From NCBI RefSeq assembly GCF_024323335.1, contig NC_066579.1:55123271-55187270 (forward strand): a DNA stretch of 64,000 nt. Direction: 5' to 3'. The DNA comes from Lathyrus oleraceus. Taxonomy: Eukaryota; Streptophyta; Magnoliopsida; Fabales; Fabaceae. Both the position numbers and the translations under genes were made by a program. The number at the start of each line of letters is the position of its first letter. Within the stretch, counting starts at the first letter, position 1. The notes below the pieces were generated by a model that did no database searches, was not told where the DNA came from, and saw only the letters and a list, made by a program, of their open reading frames with translations. Positions 20,381 through 31,521 of this stretch are shown here, one piece after another.

Positions 20381-22446
20381 CTCCCCTCTGATGATTTCCC
20401 CAGTAAAGTTGCTTCTACAGCGAATTTTATCTGTGCGTTGATCCTGTCCCCAGCTAGAATGGCTGATGCTCATTCCCCCGCAGAGATCTTTGGTTCCTGG
20501 TATCTCTTGCCCCATCAGTTTGGATGTCCTCCAGTGGGCCTGACTTTCTCTCTCGAGATGTAGTACCGGATGTTTGTTGATTTGTGGACCCGGTTATGTT
20601 AGATATGTCTGTTTTGTCATCATTCATCATATATAAACCACGCATATACATGCATATTCAGATATTCATGTTGCATTTTTTGCCATAAATACCTTGGTTT
20701 GTTGTCTCCTGCTATTCGGTGATACATATTTCACCAAGCAAATATTTGCGTCTGATCTCCCCATGTAGAGTCAGCCCCATAACCAGAAAGCGTCTATCCT
20801 TTCTTCCATATTCCCCACTGGGTTATGCCCTCGTGGATGATTGTTGTTTCTGTTTCCTCCCAACGCATATATTTGGATGGAGTTCCCCAATGAGTTATAT
20901 CCTTATAGGGATGAGTCTTGTTTCATCGCGCCTCTCTAGTTTGTTCCTAGATTGGCTTCTTGAGTTTTTTCCTGCACTTCCCCGTAGTTTAGATGAATGA
21001 TTGCTCAGTAATCAGCAATTGTCCATCTTTTCCCCGGCAGAGTCTGTGGCCTTCTACCTTCATACCGATAGTTATAAGTCCTATTTATGAGGTTTTCTAC
21101 CTTCATACCGGTAGTTGTAAACCCTATTTTTATCCCCTTGCAGAGTTAACCTTATTTTGGTCCATCCTAACCGATGGCGGTTACTCTTCCGTGGTTTTTT
21201 ACCTGACATTGGTAGATGTAATCCCCTATTTGGCGGTTATCTTTATCCAAATTCGGTATTGATATTCCTTCACTTTTGAGTATATCTCCTGGTAACCAGT
21301 GATATATCTCCCGGATCATTGCCTTTGTCAATGTACCCCCAGTGAGTCATCTTTCATTCACCCTTGTTCGGTAATGATTGTTTCTCCCCTTTGATTGGTC
21401 ATCATTTTATACCTAGTATTTGGTATCCCAGTGTCCTTTTCCTTTCGGTTGATTTATCCTTTATTAACCCAGTAACCGGTTGTGGATAATCTTCCATGCG
21501 AGTCTGTTATCTATGTTCTGACGGTAATAGATAATATATCTCATGCACTCTCTGGTCGAAGTCTTTTACTCTTCCCCAGTCGAGTAAGATTCGTTTTCCC
21601 TTTTTCAGAGTCGAATGCCCATCCTGTAATCGAGTTTGCTTTTTTCGGCCCTCTTTTCTGATGATGAGTGTTTTGGAAATGTTCCCCAATTCACGCTTGG
21701 TCGGTCACCTATTATATGCCCAGTAACCGGTATCCATGGTGTTCCTTCCTTTTCTGCTCCCTATTATGACTTTTTGTCTTTGTGGAGTCAGATTCTCTTG
21801 AGTCGAAATACACCTTTTCAGGTCTTCCTCAGATGTTTTGGATGTTTGATATCTATCACCCTCATACCGGTCTTAGATATTCATTCTCCTTGAGCGTGTT
21901 GTTCTCTCACCCTTATACCGGTGTTGCGATCACAGGTCTCCTTGAGCTTATTACCCAGTAACCGGTAATACCTCATCTTGTCGTTTCCCCAGTGAGTCCC
22001 TTAGTGGATATCCCCCATCTGAGTCTGGATTTTGTCTGAAGTATCCTCTATGGACAATTTTGGTGTATTGGCATTCCCCAATACATGCACCTTTGAGTCA
22101 TCTCGAGTCTTTCCACTGATTTATTTTCATGGAATCCTTCTCCTGCCTCTCAGCAAGTCTTAAGTTGTGACCTGCTCACGCATTTTATTCCCATTTTAGA
22201 GTCCCCAGAGTCTCTGTCCCATTGGGTGTATTACTAATATGGATTGTCAGGTCCTCCTGATTTCTTTTCTCTTTGTGGACACATATCTCCATAGAGTATT
22301 TCCTTTTGCATATATACATTTGCATCATGAGGTCTCTTAGGGACCAAAATTCGTCTCTTTGTTATTATTTAAGCCCATTCTACCTCGTCGAGACGAAGAT
22401 TTTAACCTTCACTTCTCCGGCTAGAATGACCTTAAATAGGGGCATC
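20381..22446 (+). other. Ogre-2 3' UTR remnant with hairpin modules
   Basis: No coding sequence is present. The same stem-loop classes occur as in Ogre-1 but fewer: CTACC-n8-GGTAG at 21097-21114; CAGTAACC loops at 21454-21489 and 21949-21970 (arms TATTACC/GGTAATA, perfect); TTATCTA/TAGATAA at 21507-21534; ATTCG/CGAAT at 21589-21616; ATATCTA/TAGATAT at 21849-21880; CACC/GGTG at 21908-21923. Confidence 0.75.
22434..22446 (+). promoter_or_regulatory. Polypurine tract of Ogre-2
   Basis: It is identical to the Ogre-1 tract (AAATAGGGGCATC) and directly abuts the TG that opens the LTR. Confidence 0.8.
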
Positions 22447-23874
22447 TGTAAGACCCTAATTTTGATCCTAATATCCCTCATGGCATCATAGCATTGCATT
22501 GGCATAGCCTCAAGGATCATAAGCATCTTGGTTCCCTTTGCCTTTGGGTAGGACCTCTTGTGAGTAGGTTTGAGATCACCAAGTATGCTTGAATTGTATA
22601 TCATTGCTTTTCTCATTTTTATTTACTAACCAAAAGCACAAAAATATGTCACTAACATTCCTTGTTTGTAGCTTGAGCAGTCACAAAGTCTAAAGCTTCT
22701 AGGAGACCCTATGTGCATTGATATGGCCAAGGGAAGATGAGGCAAGCATGGCTATGGTTACCAAAGCTCTCATCCATCAAATATGCCTCCCAAGTATCTC
22801 AATTCATCATTTTGACCAAAGCAAATCAAAAGGTTTGAGGTTTGTTTCCAAAGGAAACCCTAATCCATCTGTTCATTAACTGTGCCTTGCTCATGAAGCA
22901 ACCTCAACCCATGGTCAAAAACAATCAAGGGAAGTTCTTTAATTCATCATTTCATGCATATTTGAACTTATATGAGTTTCCTCAATCATAAATTCATCAA
23001 TATATGAGGTGTGGACTTGAGAAGTTGATCAGTCAATTCATCTGACTATTTTGAAATGCACTGAGACCTAAGTTTTTATGTGTTTATCAAATGGAGATGA
23101 CCCCAAGAGAAAAAATGTTCTTAAGGACTATATGAACAACTTTAATGTTCATTAAAAATTGATTTCAAGCTTGGAAGGTCATCATCCATTCCAAGATATT
23201 ATAGGTCATTTTGACTGAAACCCTAATTTTGGGTCAACTTCCCAAGGACATAACTCCTTCATTTTTTATGATTTTGAAGTGAGACCAAATGAATTGGAAA
23301 TATTAAGATGTTTACTTAAAATGTTATGTTGAGTAAAATTTCAAAATCTCAAAATAAATACATGTGATAATGCAAAACATTATAGGTCACTTTTGATCAA
23401 ATGCATTGAAATGTGAAAAAGTCCAACTTCAAGTGCCCATAACGTCTTCATAAAAAATCAAAATGATGAACAATTTGAGTCCAAATTTATTGTCTTGAAA
23501 AGATATACAACTTTCATGTTGAAGGTTTTGTCATTTGGAGCTTGTATCATCGAGACAGAAGGGCTTGAACTTTGGCCAATTTTGAAAACTCACATATGCA
23601 TGTTTTGCACCCTACACTTCAAGTTCAATTTTCATTAATTTCCAAGGCCCAAATGGAGTTTTGATCAACATAACATTTGTTCCTTATGCAATAAGATTTC
23701 CAACCATTACTCATGAGGTTACATTTCAAGTATGAACATGGCATTTTCGAAGTCTTGAATGTAATAGTGCATTTTGTGAAAATCATTTCAATTGACATGC
23801 ATGAGCTAATACAGTCCAATCTGCACGTCCATTTTACTTGCATCATGCATTGGCTTTCATTTCCAGTTGGAATT

Positions 23875-23915
23875 GGGCCCTCCATGCGCTTGTACAGGCC
23901 CATGCATGGAGGCCC
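23875..23915 (+). repeat. Inverted repeat upstream of LTR TATA box
   Basis: Left arm GGGCC-C-TCCATGC and right arm GCATGGAGGCCC pair over 12 bp with one extra C. The second duplication unit carries the same structure at 24851-24891 with the extra C at another position. Confidence 0.65.
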
Positions 23916-23962
23916 TTTCCATTCATGCAAGCTTTGGTTCATGCATTCAGCATTGCTTCTCC

Positions 23963-23970
23963 TATAAATA
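23963..23970 (+). promoter_or_regulatory. Probable TATA box of Ogre-2 LTR
   Basis: TATAAATA lies about 50 bases after the inverted repeat and is followed by a CT-rich stretch, a usual plant LTR promoter layout. The matching place in the second duplication unit (about 24955-24965) reads ATTCCAAAAAAACC and has lost the box. Confidence 0.55.
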
Positions 23971-25379
23971 CAATGCCTTGGCCTCTCATTTTAGCAACCT
24001 TATGGCGCCCCAATTGCTGCTCAACTGAAATCCTAGCCTTCACTAAAGGAACTAATATATCTTTCTTCAAATTTCTCATATCTGAATTTTGATTTCATTG
24101 ATCAATCTTCATATCTCAAAGTTCCTAAACCTTCTCTGCTTGATCCATAGTATCTACTGTAAGCAAAAGCATCTGAAGATCTTGACTCAAAGCCTTGCAA
24201 TTCAAAGGTTTACTTCAACTGTTATTTGCTTCGAATCAGCTTGTATATTGATCTATTTTCATTGTTGTTGTGTGATCTGAAGTCCTCTGCATAGAGGCAA
24301 CGCTGCTATGCTTTCAATTTTTGAAAATCATGAAGTTCACATGAACACCGCAGAATTTCCACTTCTGATTTCTCTCAATCTAGAAATGTGAAAAAGTCCA
24401 ACTTCAAGTGCCCATAACTTTCTCATCAAAAATCCAAATGATGAAAAATTTGAGTCCAAATTGATTGTCTTGAAAATATCTACAACTTTTAGGTTGAAGG
24501 ATTTGTCATTTGAGGCTTTCATCATTGAAATATAAGGGCTTGAAGTTGGTCCATTTTGGAAAAATTCTCATACACATGTTTTGCACCTTGAACTTTATGA
24601 CCAATTTTCATTAATTTCCCAATTCCAAATGGATTTTTGTTCAACATAACAATTGTTCCTCACGTCAAGACCTTTCCAACCATTACCCACAAGGCCATGT
24701 TTCATTTTGGTAAGAGGCATTTTCGAAGAGGTGAAAATTTATGTGCATTTATGGAAACCATGTCAAATATTTGTGCACAAGCCAATTCCTTTAGATTTGC
24801 ACGTCCAATTCATCTTGCTTACATCTGAACACTCAATTGCCATTGCATTTGGGCCTCCCATGCGCCTGTACAGGCCCATGCATGGAGGCCCTCACTTCAT
24901 GCACACATGAATTTCACCTTGCTTGCATCATGCTTCACTATCAAGAATTTTGCTTCATTCCAAAAAAACCTTAAGGCGCCTTACATGCTGCAGAACTGAA
25001 TCCTCACACCTCACCTAAAGGAATTTTGCATTTCACTTTCATTTTTCAGTTTCATTTTTCAACTTCCTTGGTTGATTATTAAACTCTAATTCCTTAGCCT
25101 AGCTCTATTTCCATCTCAAGAACAAGCTGCAACAAAGAATTGGGAAGGATCGTGCTTCATAGAGCTGCACTTCAAAGGTCGTTGTTCAAACTTTTTCAAT
25201 TCGAATCTCATTGGATCTTGCTCATTTCTTGTGTTTATTGGCTCCTCTGAAGTCCTCTCATAAGAGGCAATTGAATTGTGTATTTAATTCACGAATTCAT
25301 CAAGTTCAGATTGAACACCATAAACTTTCATCTCAGATTTCTCTTAATGTAGGGATCTTGAGTGGAAGCCAATGGCACA

Positions 25380-25508
25380 GGGGTGATGTACATCACCCCA
25401 GCTTTCCAATGATATGAGGATCGTCCATTTTGGTTAAGATTTCATGACCTGCAACTTCCACCGGAGCTAGCATACTCGTCGGAGAAGACGGTGGTGTACA
25501 CCACCGTC
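25380..25508 (+). repeat. Two perfect palindromes sharing a core
   Basis: 25380-25399 is a perfect 20-base palindrome (GGGGTGATGT then its reverse complement). 25487-25508 is a perfect 22-base palindrome (GACGGTGGTGT then its reverse complement). Both contain GGTGRTGTACAYCACC and differ in it only by a paired change. Confidence 0.8.
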
Positions 25509-28154
25509 CCCGTTGCCAGATTTTATTTGGACCGTTTAATTGCATCTCTAGTTTGAATCATGGTCTTTAGATCTTATGACTTTCAATAATGCATTGTGTT
25601 TTGCCTTTGACTCTGGATCACCATGAGCGCGCGCATGAGGGCCCTTGGATGTGCCACCCCATTTAAGGAAACAGATCCAACGCGCCAGGCTTTTTGCAAT
25701 TTCTGTTTTTTTATTTTATTTTCTTTTATTTCAAAAATTTATATCTCTTTCATTTTAAATCCAAAAAATATGGGACCAATTGCATTATTTCCCTTTTTAA
25801 TTCTATTTTCTGAAAATTATTTTTAATATTTTTTATTTTGATATTTTTTGTGAATTTTCTCTTTTCTGGTTATTTTTAATTCATTTTAAATAGTTTTCAA
25901 TATTCAAAAAATGCAAAAATATTTTCTTAACATCATTGAATGATGATGAATCTATGAAAAATATTCTCATCAATTTCTTAATTGATTTGAGATTTATTTG
26001 AGATTTTAATTCAATTATGTTATTTTTTATTCATTTTTAATTGTTTAAAAATAGTTTCTGGTTTCCAAAAATGGTGAAATTTTTTGTCAAACTTTGTTTG
26101 ACCTTGTTGAACTTAGGATGATCCATTTGGACTTTTCCAAGTTGATTTGAAATGGATTTGATGTTTGACCTTTATTTGTTTATTTTAATTCAAGTATTAT
26201 TTTAATTCTCAAAAATACCAAAAATATTTTATTTGTTTCTTGACTTCTAAACTTCATCTTGCTTCTGTTTACCATTGATTGACTTTGATTCTATTCATGT
26301 TTGATAAATGTGTGTTGGATATCTCATTTGAATTTCAACTTATGTACATTCGTATTCTTCTTCTTCTTCTTCTTTTTCTTTTTGATCAATGAGTTAATGA
26401 TTGGTGGTTAGCCTTGACATATGGGGGGCTTAACCTTCTTTGATTCAAATCTAATTCATCTTGATCAAAGATCAAGTGAATGGCTTTACATTAGAGATAG
26501 GTTGCTTCTTGGTCAAGCAAAAAACCTAAATCAATACAAGATCATTCCTCTTTTCTTTTGGCATGGCAAGTTGTAGGAGCTTGGCTTACTAGTCATGGTC
26601 TCTAACTTGTATGTGTTGCCTATAGTTTTATTGACCAGCCTCAGATAGGTATGACTACTACATTAATTTTTTGCACATTAATTCATTTGCTTTTGCCCTT
26701 TGCTCACTTGAGCTCATGTTTACATTAATGCAATTTGCCTTTTGCTCACTTGAGCACATTATTGTGTATATACTATTGTGCTTGTTTTGTTTTGATTGTG
26801 TGAACCCAATGAAAATGGATAAAGGACTTAGATTTTAGGACCTTACCTATGCTAATGGAGTTTGAAGAGAAACTAGGCATCATGCCTTTAGAGTGCTAAA
26901 ATTGTCAAAGAGCAACTAGGCCTCATGCCTTTAGAATGCTTAATCTTGAAAATGAACTTTGAAAGGACCTCTAATTCTAAACTCCCTCTTGTCCATTCTT
27001 TATTTGTATTGTGGAACTTTTTGATTTGTGTGTTCTTGTGTTCTTGTGTTCTAGGGATCCAAACTTGCCAAGTAGAAGAACCATTGTCATGAGCATCCAA
27101 AGTGAGAAATACAAAAGCCAATTGGAAGATTCCTAGGAGCTTGATTGTTATTTGCTTGATTGTTTGAGTTATTTGCTTATTACTTGCTAATTCTAAAGGA
27201 TGGGAGCTACTTGGATCATCTTTATGATCTCAAGAAGGGAACTCCAATATAGTTTTATTTCTCTTCCTTCATCTTTGCATGTTTAGGACCTAGCCATTCT
27301 CTTCTTCCCTCCACTCTAACCCAAACTTTTGTGCAAACATTAACATTGTCTTCAAAATTAGAAACCTAAGCACTATGCTTTTGATTTTTCAAACTCTTTT
27401 CATAACACTTATTTTGAATTGAATCCTAAGTCAACTTTGACCTTACTTTGTGAATACTTTTCATTTGTAAATACAACTCACTCAAGTGTTTTGTGGTTTC
27501 AATGGCCACTTTTGCCAAAAAACTTTTCATAAACATTAGCTATTAGGTTTGAGTTATCCTAGAGGTTGATATAATACTCACCTATATCCTTAGTGATGGA
27601 CTATAATACTTTCATGCTTATTATAGGGTTAACCCCTCACATGGTGGATTTGTGGTTTTAGGATTGAGTTTTCTCCCTTTGATAACAAAAGACCTTAAGG
27701 CTTTTGGACCAATCAATTCACCAACTTCTTTTGAAATTTTTACCCCGAACTACGAGGTTTTGATCCTAATCTTTTTTAAGATGGTACATAGGCAATGGGT
27801 TTATCCATTCAAACACAAAAATTATAAATAATTTGTATATTCTCTTCTCATCTCCCCAATCATGTTTGCACAAATATTTTTCACAAATACCAACCTACCT
27901 TACAACAATTGTGAAAAGGGCTCCCTTAGAGTACTAAGGATGTTTTGGGTGCTTAAAACCTTCCTATTTCATAACCAACCCCCTTACCCAGATCTCTGAC
28001 ATTTTTATTAGTTTTTTGATTTGATAAAACTTTTCGATTTTTGTTCGCTTTCTAACCTTTCCTTTGGATAAATAGAAGTGCGATGGTGACTCAAATTGTA
28101 TGATTTACTTTTGATTTAGTCAATAAATCTAAAGGTAACGAATACCCCGCTACA

Positions 28155-30762
28155 GGTTCATGTTTTAATGTCATCACGAAGGTGTCTGGCATCTCCTCTA
28201 CACCCTTAAAAAAAATTTACAAGTTATTTGGTTGAGATATTATAGTGTCAATATTGTATTGTGGGTTAGAATAACTTTCTTTCGTGCTTACACCACCCAA
28301 AACAAAATTGGCAACTATGTCTAACTGATTTAAATTTGGATGGATGAGTACACCCATTTATTTCAATTGATGCATCATATAAACAACATCAACACAATAC
28401 ATAAATTTAAATACACAAACAACAACAATAAACAACACAAATTTTTTAAATCAAACTTATACTTACCTCAATCACATCTCGGATACATTTCTCCCGCATA
28501 TCCTCAGTCAACTTCTCTCGCTCCCTCTTAGTCAACCTCTCTCGCTCGTCCTTATGCACCATATCCCTCTCCATTAGGATCAACCTATCCCGAACTTCTA
28601 GATGAACCTCTCTTGCTCCTCCTGATGAACCCTCTCACGTTCCTCCTGAGTCACTCTCTCTCGCACCTTCTCGTTCCACTTCTCTCGCTCATTTTCTAAT
28701 GTTTATTGTATATTATCACCCACCATTTGATCAACTATCTCTTCAATTTTTTTCTTGTGCATTAATTAATTACTTTTTGTGATGATCATTAAAATAATCT
28801 CAATCTGGAGCCTCTTCCAAAATCACGGACACGCCCCCATGCCCATATGTTCCAAATATTTCTACCAATATGTCATGACGTTCTTGTGGAATAAAGGTAC
28901 CATGTTTGGATTTTTCAACCAGCAAATCCTACAATACAAATAAAGGTTCATTTTTACAAAATTGAATTAACTAAAATAAGTAATGTTGAAAAAAGTATAT
29001 ACTTATAATCTTTTCAACAACTTTGTGTGTAGCCTCTGATGTGAACTCACCTTCTGGTATTTGATGTGTTCTCTTCCATCTCCCAGCTATAGTTCTCTTT
29101 GTTTTCATTTTATCTTTAATCATTATCTATTTCTATTTATCATATCCTTCATGAGACAATCTATATGGATAGATATTTCTTGCCATATTCTCCTTTCCTA
29201 TTTGGCTCTTAGCCCAAAACTCAGGAGTGTTATGAGACTTGATAAACTTATCCCAAGTGTCCATCCCAATAAATTTATACATCACATATGGAGGCTCTAA
29301 GATAAGCTTTTGACATGTAATATAATCACTTGTGAGTTATGTCTTAAAGCCCCTTAAACGCTCACTAGCATATGAAATCCATTTATTTTTCAGCTTATCA
29401 TCGTCTGAAACAATAAACACTTCCTACGTTTATATAATATAGTTGATATTAGTATTAAAACAAAAAAAAGTCATATATACTAGTAAAATAAATTATAAAA
29501 TTTAAAATAAATACTATAATATTGGTCCATATTTGACCTTTCAATTCACCAGAAACTTTGTTCTAATCATCTATCAAAATATTGACTTTGTTTCTACATT
29601 GTAGTGCCATTTAATTCTTAAAACTATTAGCATTTTCACCATAAATCTTATTAATTCCTATACAAAAATCAGTTTTGTAGCTAACACCGCATACAGGGGA
29701 TTTTGACAACTTGGTCATCATCGTGGCACCTCTAGAATTTCTTTTACTTTTAGTCTTAGCTGAGGTCGTATGAGAAGTGATGGTCGAATACTCATCTATG
29801 TTTAAATAAGAATGACAATAAACACTAAAGACACCTAATGCATATGAACTATACTACTCTTGGTACAATTTGACTTTTATCAACAATAACACTAAAGATA
29901 AAAATCCATTTTTATCAACATAATCAAAATAACTTCTCACAACATAATATATAAGCAATAAGCAATTCGCAACAACAACAACTAACATTTCTAAGTTATG
30001 TGCATGGATAAAAGTGAGTTAGGTACTGGAAACATGATGACAAAGCTTATTTCGAGTTTGGTTGGAAGAGTTGATGTTCGAACACGTATGTGACTTGGAA
30101 GAGATGATGAAATCCAAGATTAGGGTGTTTTGATGAAGATGAAAATTACCTAGGATTTTTTAAGAGAATGAAGATGAAACGAGTGTTAAAAGGTAAATGA
30201 AAAGTTAGAGTCAAGTTCTGTGAAGTATACATGCAAAAGTACTTTCATGTCGGATATTAGGGTCAACTGAGGAAATAGATTAATTTAAAATTTAAAAAAA
30301 TTAGAAAAGCGTCATATTCTAGGAATTTCATGCAAATGACATTTTCCTTCGGTTGGGAAAAATAACTGAGGAAAAAGACAATGGGACATTTAAATAAATA
30401 ACTTAACGAAATCAATATTTTTGATTATAAACAATTAATTTAATTATTTTGTATCAAGTATTTCTTTTTCATTCAATAAATATTAATTTCGTAATTCAAA
30501 ATAAATAAACAAATGGGAAAAGCGCCAACTAAAATAATGTAACGCTGAGTCTCTAAGCCAATTGAAAAAATAAAATAAAAATGGAGTAACTAGGATTCGA
30601 AGCGACGTTCCGAATAGATCAGTTCCCTCAATTTTTAATAAAACCGATGGAATATGTTGTATTTAAAAAAATAATTAAATAAGGCACACCTAGAAAATAT
30701 ACCTTAGTTATTTGTTGGGCGAGGTGAAATCTTTGTCATAGAATGTATTATTTATAGTAGTG
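28155..30762 (-). mobile_element. Decayed CACTA (En/Spm) transposon, 5' part
   Basis: A Ptta/En-Spm type transposase-related gene reads on the minus strand. To its right are CACTA-like subterminal motifs: CCTTCGGTTGGGAAAAATAA followed by CTGAGG near 30348-30375, a TCAACTGAGG near 30260 and TTGTTGGGCGAGG near 30710. The element may end with the reverse complement of CACTACTATAAA at 30751-30762, close to the CACTACTAGAAA type of terminal repeat seen in legume CACTA elements. The other end is missing; the Ogre-2 LTR abuts at 28154, so Ogre-2 probably inserted into this transposon. Confidence 0.6.
28440..29830 (-). pseudogene. Ptta/En-Spm plant transposase-family gene (Transposase_24 type), broken
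   Basis: Reading the minus strand from about 29830, an Arg-Gly-Ala-Thr start region and a Lys-rich stretch lead into the typical sequence ending Gly-Gln-Ile-Trp; an intron with GT...TTGTTTCAG (about 29410-29525) follows. The next exon (about 29090-29408) encodes the family block with Phe-Trp-Ala-Lys-Ser near 29210 and Tyr-Pro-Tyr-Arg-Leu-Ser-His-Glu-Gly-Tyr near 29150-29180. A TAA inside the exon near 29340 and a TAG after the block break it. Farther left (28480-28700) is an Arg-Glu-Arg-Glu-rich coiled-coil repeat, as usual for the C-terminal tail. In intact CACTA elements this kind of ORF sits beside the catalytic transposase, which is not in the window. Confidence 0.6.
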
Positions 30763-31521
30763 AACGACATGCTCGAACAACTAGGGATCCATCAGCTAGA
30801 TCTGAGTCCAAGTAGAGGTAGAGATCCTTTGGCCTTCAACGATTCACTAACTCGCCCCTGCAGAATAACATATCTGACATTCTCGCTTGTGGAAAGAGAA
30901 AGTAGAAAAAGATAACCCTTAGCTTCCGACAGTCTGTGTAAAAGTGTGCTCAGTGACATCCTTGATAGATCCTTTCTAGTAAGGCTAGATCTCGTGGCTT
31001 CTCTGATATGCTTTAAGGTATCATATCATAATAACAAAGGCAAGTCAGTCTTGATCAACACCGACTTAAAAGCAGCAAGGCACATCCAAGAAGTCACACT
31101 TTAAAACCTCATCACCACTTCAGCAGGGCCAAAAGAAATTCTCGGGAAACTCAATATGTTTGATTTGGAGGGGCGTGAAAAAAAAGTTAGACCAATCTCA
31201 GACGATGATTTCAAAGTTGTTCAGCCTGATGATAATCTTGTCAGGTCCGTGAAGATAAGGTATGTGCTCCATTCTAAAATAAAGATTGAGCATATCAAAT
31301 GTCTTCGAACTGATGTAAATCCCTTCGCTATATTTCCACATGAAGTGCTCGGCGTCAATCCTGCCATAGTGTGCCCTTAAAAAAACGTCGATCCTAATAT
31401 ATGGTATGTTTCACGGCAAAGAAAAAGGCAATCTCTAGGAAAAGCCGAAGTTATCTCCGACATATTTGAAAAGCTATTATATGCCTATACATATGATGGT
31501 TCTCCAATGGTGTTGAAATTA
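30763..31521 (+). pseudogene. Ty3/gypsy protease-to-RT fragment
   Basis: A plus-strand frame open at 31156-31380 carries Asn-Met-Phe-Asp-Leu-Glu-Gly-Arg-Glu and then a block resembling the entry to the RT domain of Athila/Tat-type elements; after a TAA at 31378-31380 the same frame goes on with Asn-Val-Asp-Pro and Arg-Gln-Arg-Lys-Arg-Gln-Ser (to about 31470). Upstream, 30830-31130 has protease-like pieces in shifting frames with stops. No RT core or LTR is present. The fragment is cut at 31521 by the LTR to the right. It is not from Ogre-1: sequence and spacing differ. Confidence 0.55.

Larger units (their letters stand above)
23408..25351 (+). repeat. Tandem duplication of ~970 bases within Ogre-2 LTR
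   Basis: Unit 1 (23408-24382) and unit 2 (24383-25351) both begin GAAATGTGAAAAAGTCC and both end near a TCTC-TAATCT-like stretch. Shared landmarks in order are an inverted repeat GGGCC-TCC-ATGC / GCATGGAGGCCC, GGCGCC near a stretch ending in GAATCCT or AAATCCT, and GAAGTCCTCT-n4-AGAGGC. Identity is roughly three quarters by eye, with indels. Confidence 0.75.
20381..28154 (+). mobile_element. Ogre-2: 3' part of a second, diverged Ogre element
   Basis: Directly after the Ogre-1 LTR comes sequence that aligns with the Ogre-1 3' UTR (20560-20790 matches about 9620-9870), then hairpin modules, a polypurine tract and an LTR of 5708 bases. No ORF1, gag or pol of this copy is in the window. The simplest reading is that Ogre-1 inserted, in the same orientation, into the 3' UTR of an older Ogre-2; unequal recombination between two elements is the alternative. 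Confidence 0.75.
22447..28154 (+). repeat. 3' LTR of Ogre-2 (5708 bases)
   Basis: It starts TGTAAGACCCTAATTTTG and ends CCCCGCTACA. Its last 300 bases carry the same landmarks as the Ogre-1 LTR (GTGAAAAGGGCTCCC, TTTTGTTCGCTTTCTAACC, CCTTTGGATAAATAGAAGTG) with numerous substitutions. Inside it holds a tandem duplication (23408-25351), two perfect palindromes (25380-25399, 25487-25508) and a short (TTC) run near 26355. No gene is seen. Confidence 0.85.

Noticed and set aside
23625..23967. Open frames on both strands in the Ogre-2 LTR
   Set aside because: They lie in an LTR promoter segment with an inverted repeat and are not kept in the duplicated unit at 24383-25351.
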